From: Gemmatimonadota bacterium
Lineage (GTDB): Bacteria; Gemmatimonadota; Gemmatimonadetes; Longimicrobiales; Gaopeijiaceae
Direction of reading: 5' to 3'
NCBI GenBank assembly: GCA_026706635.1
Contig: JAPOYJ010000043.1
Span: 1 to 49,928 of the forward strand
Length of the DNA: 49,928 bases
Shown here: positions 25,485 to 34,711 of the stretch, in pieces
Position numbering within the stretch: position 1 is the stretch's first letter
Layout of the letters: each line of letters starts with the position of its first letter
The notes under the pieces: generated by a model
Seen by the model: the letters and a program-made list of their open reading frames with translations, nothing else
The model's database searches: none
What the model was told of the DNA's origin: nothing
Made by a program: the position numbers and the translations under genes

Positions 25485-27554
25485 GTGATCGAGCTACTTG
25501 AGCTGACCTCCTGGTCGTGGGCGGTGGGAGCTGTGGGGCTGCTGGCGGCGCTCTTCGTCTACCGCTATCTGATCCGCCAGCCGCAGGGAACGACCGCGAT
25601 GGCGGATCTGGCGGAGCAGATTCACGATGGCGCGATGGCCTTTCTGCGACGCGAGTACACCGTGCTGGGCCTCTTCGTGGCCGTCGTCGCGGTCCTTCTC
25701 CTGATCGCGATCGGGCGGGATACGGCGCTCGCCTATGTGGCCGGAGCGACGTCGAGCGTCCTGGCGGGCTTCTTCGGCATGAAGGCCGCCACCCGCGCCA
25801 ATGTGCGCACCTCGGCCGCGGCAAACACGGAGGGGCAGGGGAAGGCGCTCCGCATCGCCTTCTTCGGGGGCGCGGTGATGGGGCTCTCGGTCGCCGCGCT
25901 GGGGCTCCTCGGGATCGGGCTCCTCTACTGGTTCTTCGCGGCGGACGCGATCCCGGGGACCGGCGAGCTCCCGGACTTCGCCGCCGTCATCTCCGGCTTC
26001 GCGATGGGAGCATCCTCGATCGCGCTCTTCGCCCGGGTGGGCGGCGGAATCTTCACCAAGGCGGCCGACGTCGGCGCCGACCTGGTGGGCAAGGTCGAGG
26101 CTGGCATCCCGGAGGACGATCCGCGCAACCCCGCCACCATCGCCGACAATGTGGGAGACAACGTGGGCGACGTCGCCGGGATGGGCGCTGACATCTTCGA
26201 GTCGTACGTGGGGTCGATCGTGGCGACGATCGCGATCGGCGCCACGGCGACGGCGCTCGCCGGAAGCGCCACCGAGGCCGTTGCGCTTCCGATTGTGACC
26301 GTGCTCGTCGGCCTCGTCTGCTCGCTCGTCGGGATCGCCGCGATGAAGTTCCTGGAGCGCATCGAACCGGGGGCCGCGCTCCGCAACGTCACCCTGATCG
26401 CGGCGGGGCTCTTCCTTGTGGCGATGTTCTTTGTGGTGCGAGCCCTCGACATGCAGATCGTGGACCCGATCACCGGGGGTGCGCGCTCGCCGCTGGGCCC
26501 ATTCTGGGCGATCCTGGCGGGTACGGTCGTCGGCGTCGCGATCGGCATGGTGACCGAGTACTACACCGGTGCCCGCCCGGTGCGGAAGATCGCCCGCTCC
26601 TCGGAGACCGGATCGGCGACGAACATCATCACGGGCCTCGCGGTGGGGATGGAGTCCACAGCCCTGCCGCTCCTCCTGATCTGCGGCGCAATCCTGATCT
26701 CGTTTCTGACGTGCGGACTCTACGGGATCGGGATCGCTGCGGTGGGGATGCTCGCGACGGTCGGCGCCACCATGTCGGTCGACGCCTACGGTCCGGTGGC
26801 CGACAACGCGGGCGGGATCACCGAGATGGCCGGGCTCGGCCCCGAGACGCGCGAGGTGACCGACTCGCTGGACGCGATCGGCAACACCACGGCTGCGATC
26901 GGGAAGGGATTCGCGATCGGCTCGGCGGCGCTCACGGCGCTCGCGCTCTTCTCGGCCTACGCCACCAAGGTGGAGAAGATCACCGACACGCCCCTCCTGA
27001 TCGACATCACCAATCCGTACGTGGTGATGGGTCTCTTCATCGGCGGCATGCTCCCCTTCCTGGTCGCCTCCTTCACGATGACGGCCGTAGGGCGGGCCGC
27101 AGCCGGGATGGTCGAGGAGGTGCGGCGCCAGTTCCGCGAGATCCCGGGGCTGATGGAGGGGAGGGCGAAGCCCGACTCGGCCCGCTGCGTCGACATCTCG
27201 ACCCGGGCGGCGCTCCGCGAGATGCTCCTGCCGGGGATCACGGCGATCCTGGCGCCCGTGCTGGTGGGGCAGCTCCTCGGTGTGCAGGCGCTCGGCGGAC
27301 TCCTGGCCGGCGCCACCGTCACCGGCGTCCTGATGGCGCTCTTCATGGCCAACGCCGGGGGCGCGTGGGACAACGCGAAGAAGTACATCGAGGGTGGCGC
27401 GCTTGGCGGGAAAGGCTCGGAGCCGCACAAGGCAGCCGTCGTGGGGGACACTGTGGGAGACCCCTTCAAGGACACCTCGGGCCCCTCGCTCAACATCCTG
27501 ATCAAGCTCATGAGCGTGGTGTCGCTCGTGCTGGCGCCCTGGTTCGTGCGGTGA
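25485..27554 (+). CDS. hppA: Membrane-bound pyrophosphate-driven ion pump
   Basis: A 689-residue integral membrane pyrophosphatase with about 16 helices. It couples PPi hydrolysis to H+ or Na+ transport. The substrate signatures are [20 protein letters not shown] and [20 protein letters not shown]; the C-terminal one is [19 protein letters not shown]. The sequence [10 protein letters not shown] has Ala where K+-independent pumps have Lys, which points to the K+-dependent subfamily (it includes Na+ pumps). The pumped ion is not settled here. GTG at 25485 begins IELLELTSW. The stop overlaps the start of the M20 gene. Confidence 0.95.
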   Translation: MIELLELTSWSWAVGAVGLLAALFVYRYLIRQPQGTTAMADLAEQIHDGAMAFLRREYTVLGLFVAVVAVLLLIAIGRDTALAYVAGATSSVLAGFFGMKAATRANVRTSAAANTEGQGKALRIAFFGGAVMGLSVAALGLLGIGLLYWFFAADAIPGTGELPDFAAVISGFAMGASSIALFARVGGGIFTKAADVGADLVGKVEAGIPEDDPRNPATIADNVGDNVGDVAGMGADIFESYVGSIVATIAIGATATALAGSATEAVALPIVTVLVGLVCSLVGIAAMKFLERIEPGAALRNVTLIAAGLFLVAMFFVVRALDMQIVDPITGGARSPLGPFWAILAGTVVGVAIGMVTEYYTGARPVRKIARSSETGSATNIITGLAVGMESTALPLLLICGAILISFLTCGLYGIGIAAVGMLATVGATMSVDAYGPVADNAGGITEMAGLGPETREVTDSLDAIGNTTAAIGKGFAIGSAALTALALFSAYATKVEKITDTPLLIDITNPYVVMGLFIGGMLPFLVASFTMTAVGRAAAGMVEEVRRQFREIPGLMEGRAKPDSARCVDISTRAALREMLLPGITAILAPVLVGQLLGVQALGGLLAGATVTGVLMALFMANAGGAWDNAKKYIEGGALGGKGSEPHKAAVVGDTVGDPFKDTSGPSLNILIKLMSVVSLVLAPWFVR

Positions 27555-28780
27555 GAGGGGCCTCCTTCGACGGCGCGATCGAGTTTGCCCGGGATCTGAT
27601 CCGCATCCCCTCGCTCTCGGGCGAGGAGGGGGATCTCGCCAGGCGCGTGGTGGCCGAGATGGAGGCGCTCGGCTACGACGACGTGCGAACCGACGAGCTG
27701 GGAAGCGTGATTGGCGTGGTAAGGGGGAGCGGTGGGGGCGGCACGGTCATGTTGAGCGCGCACCTGGACATGGTAGCGGCCGGCGACACGGGCGAGTGGG
27801 AATTCCCGCCCTTCGACGGGGTGATCGCCGGGGGGTACCTGCATGGCCGGGGCGCGATGGACATCAAGGGGCCGCTGGCGCTGCAGGTGCATGTGGCGGC
27901 CGCGCTGAAGGGCACGGTGGGGGGCGACATAATCGTGGCGCATCCCGTGTACGAGGAGCGGGGGGGATGGGGGATGGACCATCTGGTGCGACTGGAAGGG
28001 GGGCTCCGCCCCGACGTCGTGATCATCGGCGAATCCACACACGGGGACATCGCGATCGGCCACCGCGGCCGGACCGAGGTCGAGATCGTGGCGCGCGGGC
28101 TCGCGGGTCACGCTTCGGCGCCCGATCTGGCCAGGAACGCCCTGGACCTGCTCCCCGCTATCCTGGCCGGCGTCCGGGACATGGCCAGCCGGCAGGAGAG
28201 CGACGCCGTGCTGGGTCTCTCATCGGTCGTGGCGACCGGGATCGACGCCGTCCCGGCGACGCTGAACGTGATCCCCGACCGGGTCACCGTCACGCTCGAC
28301 TGGCGCACTCTGCCGGGGGACACCGAAGAGTCCCTCGTGGCGCGTACTCGCCAGTCTCTCCAGCCCCATCTGGACCGTGCCGAGAAGACCACATGGCGCG
28401 GCGCCGCGGAGTCCGTCGAGGTCCGCATCGCCGTCGCTACACAGAGGAGCTACACCGGGGTCGAGGTGGCACGGCAACTCTTCAGCCCCGGTTTCCTGAT
28501 GGACCCGGCAGACCCTATCGTCACGGCGGCGGCCCGCGCTGTCGGCAGACGAGGCGGCGGCACCCCGGCCCGGGCGCGCCCCTGGGCCTTCGCCACAGAT
28601 GGCGGATTTACCTGCGGCGTTCGCGGCATCCCCACGATCGGCTTCGCGCCCGGAGAGGAACGCCATGCCCACACCAACACCGAGCGGCTGGAGCTGGAAG
28701 AGGCCCGGTGGGGCTACGGCCGCTATCTGAGACTCGTCCCCGCGGTGCAGGCGGCGGTCAGGGCAGGCCCCGCACGCTGA
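27551..28780 (+). CDS. M20-family metallopeptidase / deacylase
   Basis: A 409-residue protein of the ArgE/DapE/CPG2 group. Metal and catalytic residues are His71 and Asp73 in SAHLDM, bridging Asp104 in GRGAMDIKG, Glu135-Glu136 in VYEERGG, Glu161 in GEST, and a C-terminal His in HAHTNTE. A dimerisation domain lies at about 175-300 ([17 protein letters not shown]). It may cleave N-acyl amino acids or dipeptides; the substrate is not determinable. GTG at 27551 overlaps the hppA stop (GTGA), so the genes are coupled. Confidence 0.88.
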   Translation: MRGASFDGAIEFARDLIRIPSLSGEEGDLARRVVAEMEALGYDDVRTDELGSVIGVVRGSGGGGTVMLSAHLDMVAAGDTGEWEFPPFDGVIAGGYLHGRGAMDIKGPLALQVHVAAALKGTVGGDIIVAHPVYEERGGWGMDHLVRLEGGLRPDVVIIGESTHGDIAIGHRGRTEVEIVARGLAGHASAPDLARNALDLLPAILAGVRDMASRQESDAVLGLSSVVATGIDAVPATLNVIPDRVTVTLDWRTLPGDTEESLVARTRQSLQPHLDRAEKTTWRGAAESVEVRIAVATQRSYTGVEVARQLFSPGFLMDPADPIVTAAARAVGRRGGGTPARARPWAFATDGGFTCGVRGIPTIGFAPGEERHAHTNTERLELEEARWGYGRYLRLVPAVQAAVRAGPAR

Positions 28781-28837
28781 CGCCCCCGGCATCCAGGGCA
28801 AATCGGTCGCCCTTCTAGTCCGGCTCCTCGCCCGCCC

Positions 28838-28870
28838 CCGGTGCTCGGGGGGCCTAACCGCGGACTGCTC
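28838..28870. mobile_element. MITE-like right-end remnant
   Basis: GGTGCTCGGGGGGCC then TAACCGCGGACTGCT resembles the right arm and terminus of the element. It lies in the 111-bp gap between the M20 gene and the convergent barrel gene. Confidence 0.4.
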
Positions 28871-28891
28871 GGGGCGCGCCGCGGGAGCTGC

Positions 28892-29608
28892 TCAATCGAT
28901 CCGGTAGACCAACCCGCCCCTGACCGTCACGGTTCGGAGCTCCGTGAAGTAGTCTTCAACCTGATCCAGGTCGCGCATTCCGCGACTGTAGACCGTGCTG
29001 ACGGTGAAACCCAGCCTCCCGGTCACTCCAACCTCCAACCCCACACCCCCGGCGAGACCGAAGTTCAGCTCTTCCAGCTCCAGTACAACGCCCTCGCAGG
29101 ACCTCGAGCCCGATCCATCGGGGGACCTCGAGAGCGATCCATCGGGGAGACGCTGGGAAATTGTGGGGGTCGAGCGACAGGACAACTCCCACGCCACCAT
29201 GGGACCGACCGTCACGAAGGCAAGCGCGCTGTTCCCGGCCAGAGGAAGGTTCACCCTCCCCAGTGTCTTGAGCTCCAGGTATTCCATGGAGACCGACGCT
29301 CCGGCCTGAGGGGGAGTGCCGCACCACCCGAATGCGAGTTCACGGCCCCACTCCGAATAGGCACCGCCCACCTCGAGGGAAAGGCTCCACGGCAGCGGAA
29401 CGATCGCAGACACTCCGAACGAGGGTTGGCGCACCGACCCCTCCCCTACCCTGGAGAAGAACACGGATCTATTGTCGCCGGCGAATCGCTCTTCGGTCGA
29501 CGTCAGGCTGACGCCTCCGGTCAGGGCGATCCTGGTCTGGGCGGAGAGGCTCGCGCTGGCGAGAAACAGGAGCGGCAGAGACGCTGCCGCGATGACGAGA
29601 CGCTTCAT
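28892..29608 (-). CDS. Small outer-membrane beta-barrel protein (paralogue 1)
   Basis: A 238-residue secreted protein with signal MKRLVIAAASLPLLFLASAS then LSAQ. Alternating hydrophobic strands follow that are typical of a PorT/OmpX-like barrel: ALTGGVSLTSTEERF, SLSLEVGGAYSEWG, FVTVGPMVAWE, and a final TVRGGLVYRID. A loop carries a short repeat (PDGSLSRSPDGSGSRS) from a DNA direct repeat around GATCCATCGGGG. The ribosome site is GGGAGCACC. It is related in length, layout and ending to the 43179-43781 protein. The function is unknown. Confidence 0.75.
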   Translation of the reverse strand: MKRLVIAAASLPLLFLASASLSAQTRIALTGGVSLTSTEERFAGDNRSVFFSRVGEGSVRQPSFGVSAIVPLPWSLSLEVGGAYSEWGRELAFGWCGTPPQAGASVSMEYLELKTLGRVNLPLAGNSALAFVTVGPMVAWELSCRSTPTISQRLPDGSLSRSPDGSGSRSCEGVVLELEELNFGLAGGVGLEVGVTGRLGFTVSTVYSRGMRDLDQVEDYFTELRTVTVRGGLVYRID

Positions 29609-29689
29609 CAGGTGCTCCCTTCGGTGACGAGCCGACTGAGCGATGGTCCTACCACCCCACGGCGACTCTACGCTCTTGCGAGGCGGGTG

Positions 29690-29812
29690 TCAATCTTCCC
29701 CTGGGCTGTCGGGGGGTGATCGCCGCGGATTCCGCCGCGAATCAACGGTCAGCCAGGTGCATGCCGTGGCCACTAGGGCGGCGAGTACCAGGTAGAGGGT
29801 CTTGCTGCTCAA
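29690..29812 (-). CDS. Possible 40-residue single-pass membrane peptide
   Basis: From a TTG at 29812 the minus strand encodes about 40 residues: a hydrophobic helix (TLYLVLAALVATACTWLTV), a basic patch (SRRNPRRS) and a short acidic end. The composition is protein-like, but the ribosome site is weak and the start codon is rare. It may be spurious. Confidence 0.25.
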   Translation of the reverse strand: MSSKTLYLVLAALVATACTWLTVDSRRNPRRSPPDSPGED

Positions 29813-29866
29813 GGGTGCATCTCTTCATTGGTGGTGGGCGGGAAGGCGAACACACCGTGCAGCACC

Positions 29867-29896
29867 ATTATGCACGATGAGATTATGCACGATGAG
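29867..29896. repeat. Perfect 15-bp tandem repeat
   Basis: ATTATGCACGATGAG occurs twice in a row. It lies in a 479-bp gap (29609-30087) that otherwise holds only the possible membrane peptide and no identifiable element. Confidence 0.85.
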
Positions 29897-30087
29897 GCAC
29901 ACGCTCCGTCAGAGGGAATTCCCGCTGATTTCGAGAGGAAAATCCCGTGATATCGTGACGGGAAATCCCCGTCAACACGACTCGGGGCGCGTCGGGCACG
30001 CGGCGATATGGCGATATGCCGAAGGGATTCACTCGTCCTTCCTACCGCCCCCCTCCGGCTCCCGTCAGGCCCCGTGTCCCGCCCGTG

Positions 30088-31170
30088 CTACCCCATCGGC
30101 ACGGTGCGGAGGATCTTCCCCTCCACACGGTCGAAGATCTCGTCGAGGCTCTCGCCGGTGATCGTCAGGCCGTGGTTCTTCAGTCCCACGACGCACCTAG
30201 CCGGATCGTCGTCCTCTCTCACGATGTCGGCCACTGCCTGGCCGAGCTCCCGGGTGCCGCAGGGGTAGTTGAAGTCGGTTGAGCGGACCCCCTCCATCCA
30301 GCCGTGCACATGGAGGATCGCCCCGACCGAGGGGTGCTCGCCGTAGATCATCCAGTGCTCGATCGCGTCGACCGAGACGCGCCTCGGCGTCACACCAGCG
30401 GGGTGGCTCACGACCATGCCGTTGCGCTCCGCATCGTAGCCCCTCACCAGGAGGATGTCGTGTCCTATGCGCTCCAGCTTCGCCTTGTCGACCCCGCTGG
30501 CGCTCATCCAGAAGGAATCAGCGTCCAGGCGGGCGGAGAGGTTCCCGTAGGAAAGGCCGCCAATCCCGAATAGCCGCTTGAGGTGGCGAAAGTCCCTGGG
30601 CGAGAGGAGGTCGTCCATCGGAAAGGGGGCTGGGAGGAGATCCACCTCGTCCAGCTTGCGCCCGGCGCGTGCGATCGAGCGGGTGGCCTCGTCACCCTCC
30701 CAGAGCTCCTCGGGCAGGTCGGGTGCGAAGAGGTTGTCGATCACCAGCGTCGAGGACGCCATCGGCCTGATTCGCCGGTACACCTCCTCGAAATAGCACT
30801 CGGCCTCGGTCTCGCCTGGCACGATGTAGTGGCCCTGCTCCGGGGTGATGAAGTGCGCGTCTGGCGATCCGTGGCCGTTCCTGACCAAGCCGACAACCAG
30901 ATTGGCGAGCGAGCGCGGCACCATGTGGTACCCCTGAGCGATATGGTCGGTGAAGGGGTGCGGAAAGTCGGTCACCGAGCAGACGAAGATCGCCTGGGCC
31001 CGGCGTCTGAAGGGACGCGGGCGCTCGCTGGGGAAGAAGTTGAAGATCAGCTTGGCGCCGTCGTCGTCGGCTACGCGACGGTGGCCCTTCCTGATCATCG
31101 CGCCGAGGAGACCGTGCGCGAACCACTCGAAGGTGCCACTGCCAGAGTGCCCTACGAAGGCAAAGTCCAT
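30088..31170 (-). CDS. Class II aldolase/adducin-family protein with extra N-terminal domain
   Basis: A 360-residue protein. The C-terminal half (about 185-355) is a class II aldolase domain: LSYGNLSARLD, SASGVDKAKLERI, the metal pair in ILHVHGW, a further His in LKNHGLTI, and DEIFDRVEGKI. These zinc enzymes act on phosphorylated ketoses or related substrates. The N-terminal ~170 residues (starting DFAFVGHSGSGTFEW) match no domain I recognise. The start at 31170 is preceded by GGGAG on the coding strand. The gene stands alone. Confidence 0.75.
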   Translation of the reverse strand: MDFAFVGHSGSGTFEWFAHGLLGAMIRKGHRRVADDDGAKLIFNFFPSERPRPFRRRAQAIFVCSVTDFPHPFTDHIAQGYHMVPRSLANLVVGLVRNGHGSPDAHFITPEQGHYIVPGETEAECYFEEVYRRIRPMASSTLVIDNLFAPDLPEELWEGDEATRSIARAGRKLDEVDLLPAPFPMDDLLSPRDFRHLKRLFGIGGLSYGNLSARLDADSFWMSASGVDKAKLERIGHDILLVRGYDAERNGMVVSHPAGVTPRRVSVDAIEHWMIYGEHPSVGAILHVHGWMEGVRSTDFNYPCGTRELGQAVADIVREDDDPARCVVGLKNHGLTITGESLDEIFDRVEGKILRTVPMG

Positions 31171-31589
31171 CGCTGCTCCCAGGAAGTTCTCGGTGCACGG
31201 AAAGGCTAACCCTGGCAGGGTGCCGACGCCAGAGCGAATGACTGGAACCGGCCATTCCAGCGGGGTTTGGGACGACCGGCGAAAGGGAGTCTTTTCCAAT
31301 ACGGAGCTGAGCCTGAACCGGGGGAGGTGCGGGAGAGTGGCTCGGTCTGCTGGATGGCCGCGGAGGCGAGGTCCAGCGTCGCCGGAGCAGGCATCCAGCA
31401 CGGACGGTGGTCGGACCGTTTCAGGCTTGGCCGTGAGGAGCCGCAAATGAGTTTGGTCGCCACCGTTCCTCCGGCATGTCCTGAATGGATACGCGAGGAT
31501 CGAGGCCCTCCCTGCCAACGCCGAGCGAGACACGAGAGGAGAGGGAAGAACACATGAGCACCATCCTCCGCCGTGGGCAAACGGCTGAG
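31171..31589. other. ~420-bp gap upstream of the IS110 C-terminal fragment
   Basis: It contains an inverted repeat CTGGAA-N7-TTCCAG at 31242-31260 and otherwise no supported gene. Translations in all frames lack family motifs. It probably includes the promoter of the minus-strand aldolase-like gene and flanking debris from the transposase fragment. Confidence 0.4.
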
Positions 31590-32062
31590 CAGGCAGAGGA
31601 TGAGGCAGATCGATCGTCAGCTGAAGGTCGTCGACGCCGAGATCAGGCGTCGGCTCGGAGAGGAGAAGGCGCCGGAGCGCCGGGCCGAGATCCTGACCTC
31701 CATCCCCGGCATCTCGGACGTCACCGCCGCAGGGCTGATCGTCCTGATGCCCGAGCTGGGTGCGCTCACGGGTGCCCGTGCCGCCAGCCTTGCCGGATTC
31801 GCTCCGATCACCCGGGAGTCCCGGAAAATGGAAGGGCCGCAGCTCCATCCAGGGCGGCAGGCACCGGATCCGCAGGCTCATGTTCATGCCCGCCCTGGCC
31901 GCGGTCCGCCACAATCCCGACCCGAAGCGGAAGTACGAGGCGCTCCGAGCCGCTGGGAAGCCGCCGAAGGTCGCTCTGACGGCCGCGATGAGGAAGCTCC
32001 TCATCCTTGCCAACGCCCTCGTGCGGCAGGACCGCACCTGGACGGAGAGCCCGCCGCGGGGA
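31590..32062 (+). pseudogene. IS110-family transposase, C-terminal half, frameshifted
   Basis: The first frame gives a coiled-coil stretch (RQIDRQLKVVDAEIRRRL), then ILTSIPGISDVTAAGLIVL and LAGFAPITRESRKM, the Transposase_20 region. At about 31815-31830 the frame shifts. A second frame continues SGKWKGRSSIQGGRHRIRR, then LMFMPALAAVRHNP and AMRKLLILANALV. The break falls at the conserved Ser-Gly catalytic motif, so this half is dead. No N-terminal DEDD domain precedes it; an N-terminal half lies 3 kb downstream at 34801. Confidence 0.8.
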
Positions 32063-32337
32063 TGCTCCCGCCCGGCGTTCCCAGAGCTCCCCGCCACAGC
32101 GACGGTCCACGGATGATCTGGACAGACGGAACGGGAACGCGAGGACGTGCCGCGAGGACGCTGCCGGGCGCAAGGGCGCTACCGGGAATGTCGCCTTCGC
32201 GAAACCCCGGGGGCCGGTCGACATGGATACTCATTAGCCGTTGGACAAGACTGCAGAGGGTGGCGTGGTTCTTTCCTTCTGGTTACCTTGGCGATCCGTC
32301 AGGCTACACTTCCCATCCTCCCCCTAGGAGAAACGAC

Positions 32338-32673
32338 GTGACTTCTTTAGCTGGTTCCCGTAGAGGCCTTCTGGCAGCGGCCGCACTCTTCCTGGCAGTT
32401 GCGTGCGGCTCCGATCCGCCGGTCGCGGACAGCGTCACCGTTTCGCCGGGCGAGCGCACCCTGGCCGTGGGCGGGACCGTCCAGCTGTCCGCGAAGGTAG
32501 CCGATGAGAATGGCGATGACATCGCCGATGCGGAGGTGACCTGGTCGTCTTCGGCCGACGCGGTGGCGACCGTGAGCGACTCCGGGCTGGTCACCGCGGT
32601 GGCGAGCGGGATGGCCACTGTGACCGCGACTTCGGGCTCGGCGAAGGGGACAGCCACCATCACGGTTGAGTAG
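32338..32673 (+). CDS. Small lipoprotein with one bacterial Ig-like (Big_2) domain
   Basis: A 111-residue protein with a lipoprotein signal (RRGLLAAAALFLAVAC). A single Big_2 immunoglobulin-like domain follows: SVTVSPGERTLAVGGTVQLS, VTWSSSADAVATVSDSG, then VTAVASGMATVTATSG. Such domains usually serve surface adhesion or spacing. GTG at 32338 follows AGGAGA at 32326-32331. The protein is complete though small. A MITE-like element starts 18 bp after its stop. Confidence 0.85.
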   Translation: MTSLAGSRRGLLAAAALFLAVACGSDPPVADSVTVSPGERTLAVGGTVQLSAKVADENGDDIADAEVTWSSSADAVATVSDSGLVTAVASGMATVTATSGSAKGTATITVE

Positions 32674-32690
32674 GCCGCCATGTTGCTCTA

Positions 32691-32903
32691 GCAGCCCGTC
32701 GAAGAAACCCGACGGCATTCGAGGGGCGCTGCATCCGCGCTGGGCCGCTGCGCTCCGCGTTGCTCCTCGGACCAATGGCGCTACGGCTATAGGTCCTTCG
32801 TCGCGCCTTGCCAGCGGGGCGCTTCGCGCCTCTCGGTGCTCGTCCGGGCCCGTCCACGGACCGCTGGCGCTTCGCCGCTCTCGCGAGATTATCCACGGAC
32901 TGC
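32691..32903. mobile_element. CTAG-flanked MITE-like element, coreless
   Basis: A 213-bp element from GCAGCCCGTCGAAGAAACCC to GATTATCCACGGACTGC, with CTAG at 32688-32691 and 32903-32906. The interior retains GACGGCATTCGAGG, a degenerate hairpin CCAATGGCGCTACGGCTATAGG and two right-arm segments. It has no twin palindrome. Confidence 0.8.
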
Positions 32904-32914
32904 TAGGTAGCTGA

Positions 32915-34228
32915 CTAGGGCGCTACGTGGGCGGTCTCGCGGGGGATTGCCCGCGGACCGCTAGTGGCGCTCCTTCCGCGGGCCACCCACCAGAGCGCTG
33001 CGTGCATCGGGAGCACCAGGGCTATCATATCCCAGCTCCCGGTCCGTTCGGCCAGGAGGCAAAGGAAAACCGCCAGCACACTGGCCCCTAGCGCCGCGTA
33101 GGCCACTCCCTGCCCCCAGCGGCTCGCCCTGCCGCGCCACGCAGAGCGTGCCACAGCGACAGCCACGGCGGCGGCAAGGGGATTGAAGAGGAGCGCGTTT
33201 CGGTTCCAGTACATGAACTCGTGATCGGTCCAGTGAATCGCGATCAGCACCAGGCCGACGACGGTGCAGAGGGTGCCCCATAGGACCGCCACCCCGCTCA
33301 GCGCGATCCGAGCCAGGGTCGATCCGGCGGCGCACGCCCTGCCGAGGAGGACGACTACGAGCCCTCCCGCCGATCCCGCTAGTAGGAAGAACTGCATCCA
33401 CACCGGTGCCGCCTCGGGCTCGGGGGGGCGGTCCGAGTCGACCCACAGCTCCTCCGAGAGCACCAGCGGCACCTCGCTCCCGTCGGATCTGGTCAGGAAC
33501 GTCTCGCCGATCGTCGCGCGCAGCTTCATCGGTACCCACATTTCGTCCCACCGGTTGGTGAGCTCGTCGCCCTTGGGCCCGAGCACCAGGTCGATGCCCA
33601 GGTACCCGAGCGGATGAGTGGAGGTCAGCCGCCGGGTGTGCTCCCTCCAGGTGGCACCGGTGGGTGGGCCGTCAGTTGCGCCACGGAGCGCTCCGTCGAG
33701 AACCTCGTCAATGGCGTCGCGCAGCTTGGTGGAGCAGTTGTTGAGGTAGTACTGGTAGCGGTAGCGGCGGTTCTCGGGTAGCGCAGCGTCGGCGAGCAGG
33801 GCTGCCAAGCGTACTCTATCCTCGGGATCCAGCGCCAGCTCCTGGGCCCAGACCCTCCGATTCTGCCAGCGGTAGAAGGAGAGCATTGAGGAGACCGACT
33901 GCGGCTGCACGCGGTACATCATCGTGCCCATCATGAAGCGGCGATAGAAGTCCGCATCGGAGAAGTCGAAGATGCCGTAGTTGTAGGCAGCCTCGAAGCC
34001 GGTCGCCTCGTCCCGGATCACGATGGCGTTGTGGCCGAAGCGCTCCCAGAGGGCGTCGCCCGGCTCCATGGTCAGAAGAACTGCCGAGATCGTCTCCCCG
34101 GGCGCGGAGATCGCACGAACGTCAGTGCTGTCCTCCTGGGGGACGAAGCCTCGGGCAGGCAATGCGGTAGCCGCCACGAGAAGTGGGCTCGTCGCCCGCG
34201 CCAGCCTTCGGCTCCACCGGGCTACCAT
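32915..34228 (-). CDS. DUF4105 membrane protein (Lnb-like N-terminal periplasmic domain)
   Basis: A 437-residue protein with a signal peptide (about 1-27). A DUF4105/NlpC-P60-like domain has WERFGHNAIVIRD, AYNYGIFDFSD, the VQPQSVSSMLSFYR segment and YYLNNCSTKLRDAID (candidate catalytic His and Cys). Five or so transmembrane helices lie in the C-terminal third. Such proteins are predicted periplasmic cysteine hydrolases; the substrate is unknown. The start at 34228 has no ribosome site because a MITE-like terminus abuts it. The C-terminal tail (SATSGPRAIPRETAHVAP) overlaps another terminus. Confidence 0.8.
   Translation of the reverse strand: MVARWSRRLARATSPLLVAATALPARGFVPQEDSTDVRAISAPGETISAVLLTMEPGDALWERFGHNAIVIRDEATGFEAAYNYGIFDFSDADFYRRFMMGTMMYRVQPQSVSSMLSFYRWQNRRVWAQELALDPEDRVRLAALLADAALPENRRYRYQYYLNNCSTKLRDAIDEVLDGALRGATDGPPTGATWREHTRRLTSTHPLGYLGIDLVLGPKGDELTNRWDEMWVPMKLRATIGETFLTRSDGSEVPLVLSEELWVDSDRPPEPEAAPVWMQFFLLAGSAGGLVVVLLGRACAAGSTLARIALSGVAVLWGTLCTVVGLVLIAIHWTDHEFMYWNRNALLFNPLAAAVAVAVARSAWRGRASRWGQGVAYAALGASVLAVFLCLLAERTGSWDMIALVLPMHAALWWVARGRSATSGPRAIPRETAHVAP
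32918..32964. mobile_element. Extra MITE-like right end inside the DUF4105 gene 3' end
   Basis: GGTCTCGCGGGGGATTGCC then CGCGGACCGCTAG resembles a second right terminus ending at CTAG 32961-32964. The last ~16 codons of the minus-strand DUF4105 gene read through it. Confidence 0.45.
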
Positions 34229-34230
34229 TG

Positions 34231-34370
34231 GCCACGGACTGCGCAGCCGGTGGACAGGCCCCCGCGGCAGGAGCGGCGCTCCATCCCCGCTGGACCCGCC
34301 CCGATCGCCTCCACATACTGTAAAGTGTGCTTTACAATATGTAATCCACGATTTGCAATACCCGTGCCCT
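34231..34370. mobile_element. MITE-like element with core, copy 5, abutting ends
   Basis: GCCACGGACTGC (right terminus) is joined directly to GCAGCCGGTGGACAGG (left terminus) at 34231-34258. The left arm CCGCGGCAGGAGCGGCGCTCC and the core at 34319-34357 follow. The far right arm is missing. Confidence 0.65.
34319..34357. repeat. 39-bp twin-palindrome core, copy 5
   Basis: Units at 34319-34336 (TGTAA-N8-TTACA) and 34340-34357 (TGTAA-N8-TTGCA), spacer ATA. The last box has one substitution. Confidence 0.85.
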
Positions 34371-34711
34371 GGGAGGACCGTCTACGGCGGGTGGCGAAAG
34401 GGTCGGGGTCCGTCATCGTTGGGGAAATTTAGCGCCCGGGGGGTGCATCTAGCAGCCCGTGGACAAACCTCCCGCGGCATTCGAGCAGCGCGGCATCCAT
34501 GCTGGATCGCTTCGCTTCTGCTTTGCTTCTTGGGCGAATAGCTCCGCCATGCGCCCCGCGAAGCGCCTTGCCAGCCCGGCGTAGCGCCCTCTCGGTGCTC
34601 CCCCGGGCGCATCCACGAACCCCTTCGTCGCGCCTCGCCAGCGGGGCGCTTCGCCGCGCCTTGCCAGCGGGGCGCTTCGCCGCTCTCGGTGCTCGCGCGA
34701 GATTATCCACG

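Noticed and set aside
31242-31260. Inverted repeat CTGGAA...TTCCAG as an IS end or operator
   Set aside because: It is short, single-copy and lacks a matching partner or flanking duplication.
31171-32097. Upstream extension of the aldolase-like frame on the minus strand
   Set aside because: The extension is low-complexity and runs antisense to the IS110 fragment. The start at 31170 has a ribosome site.
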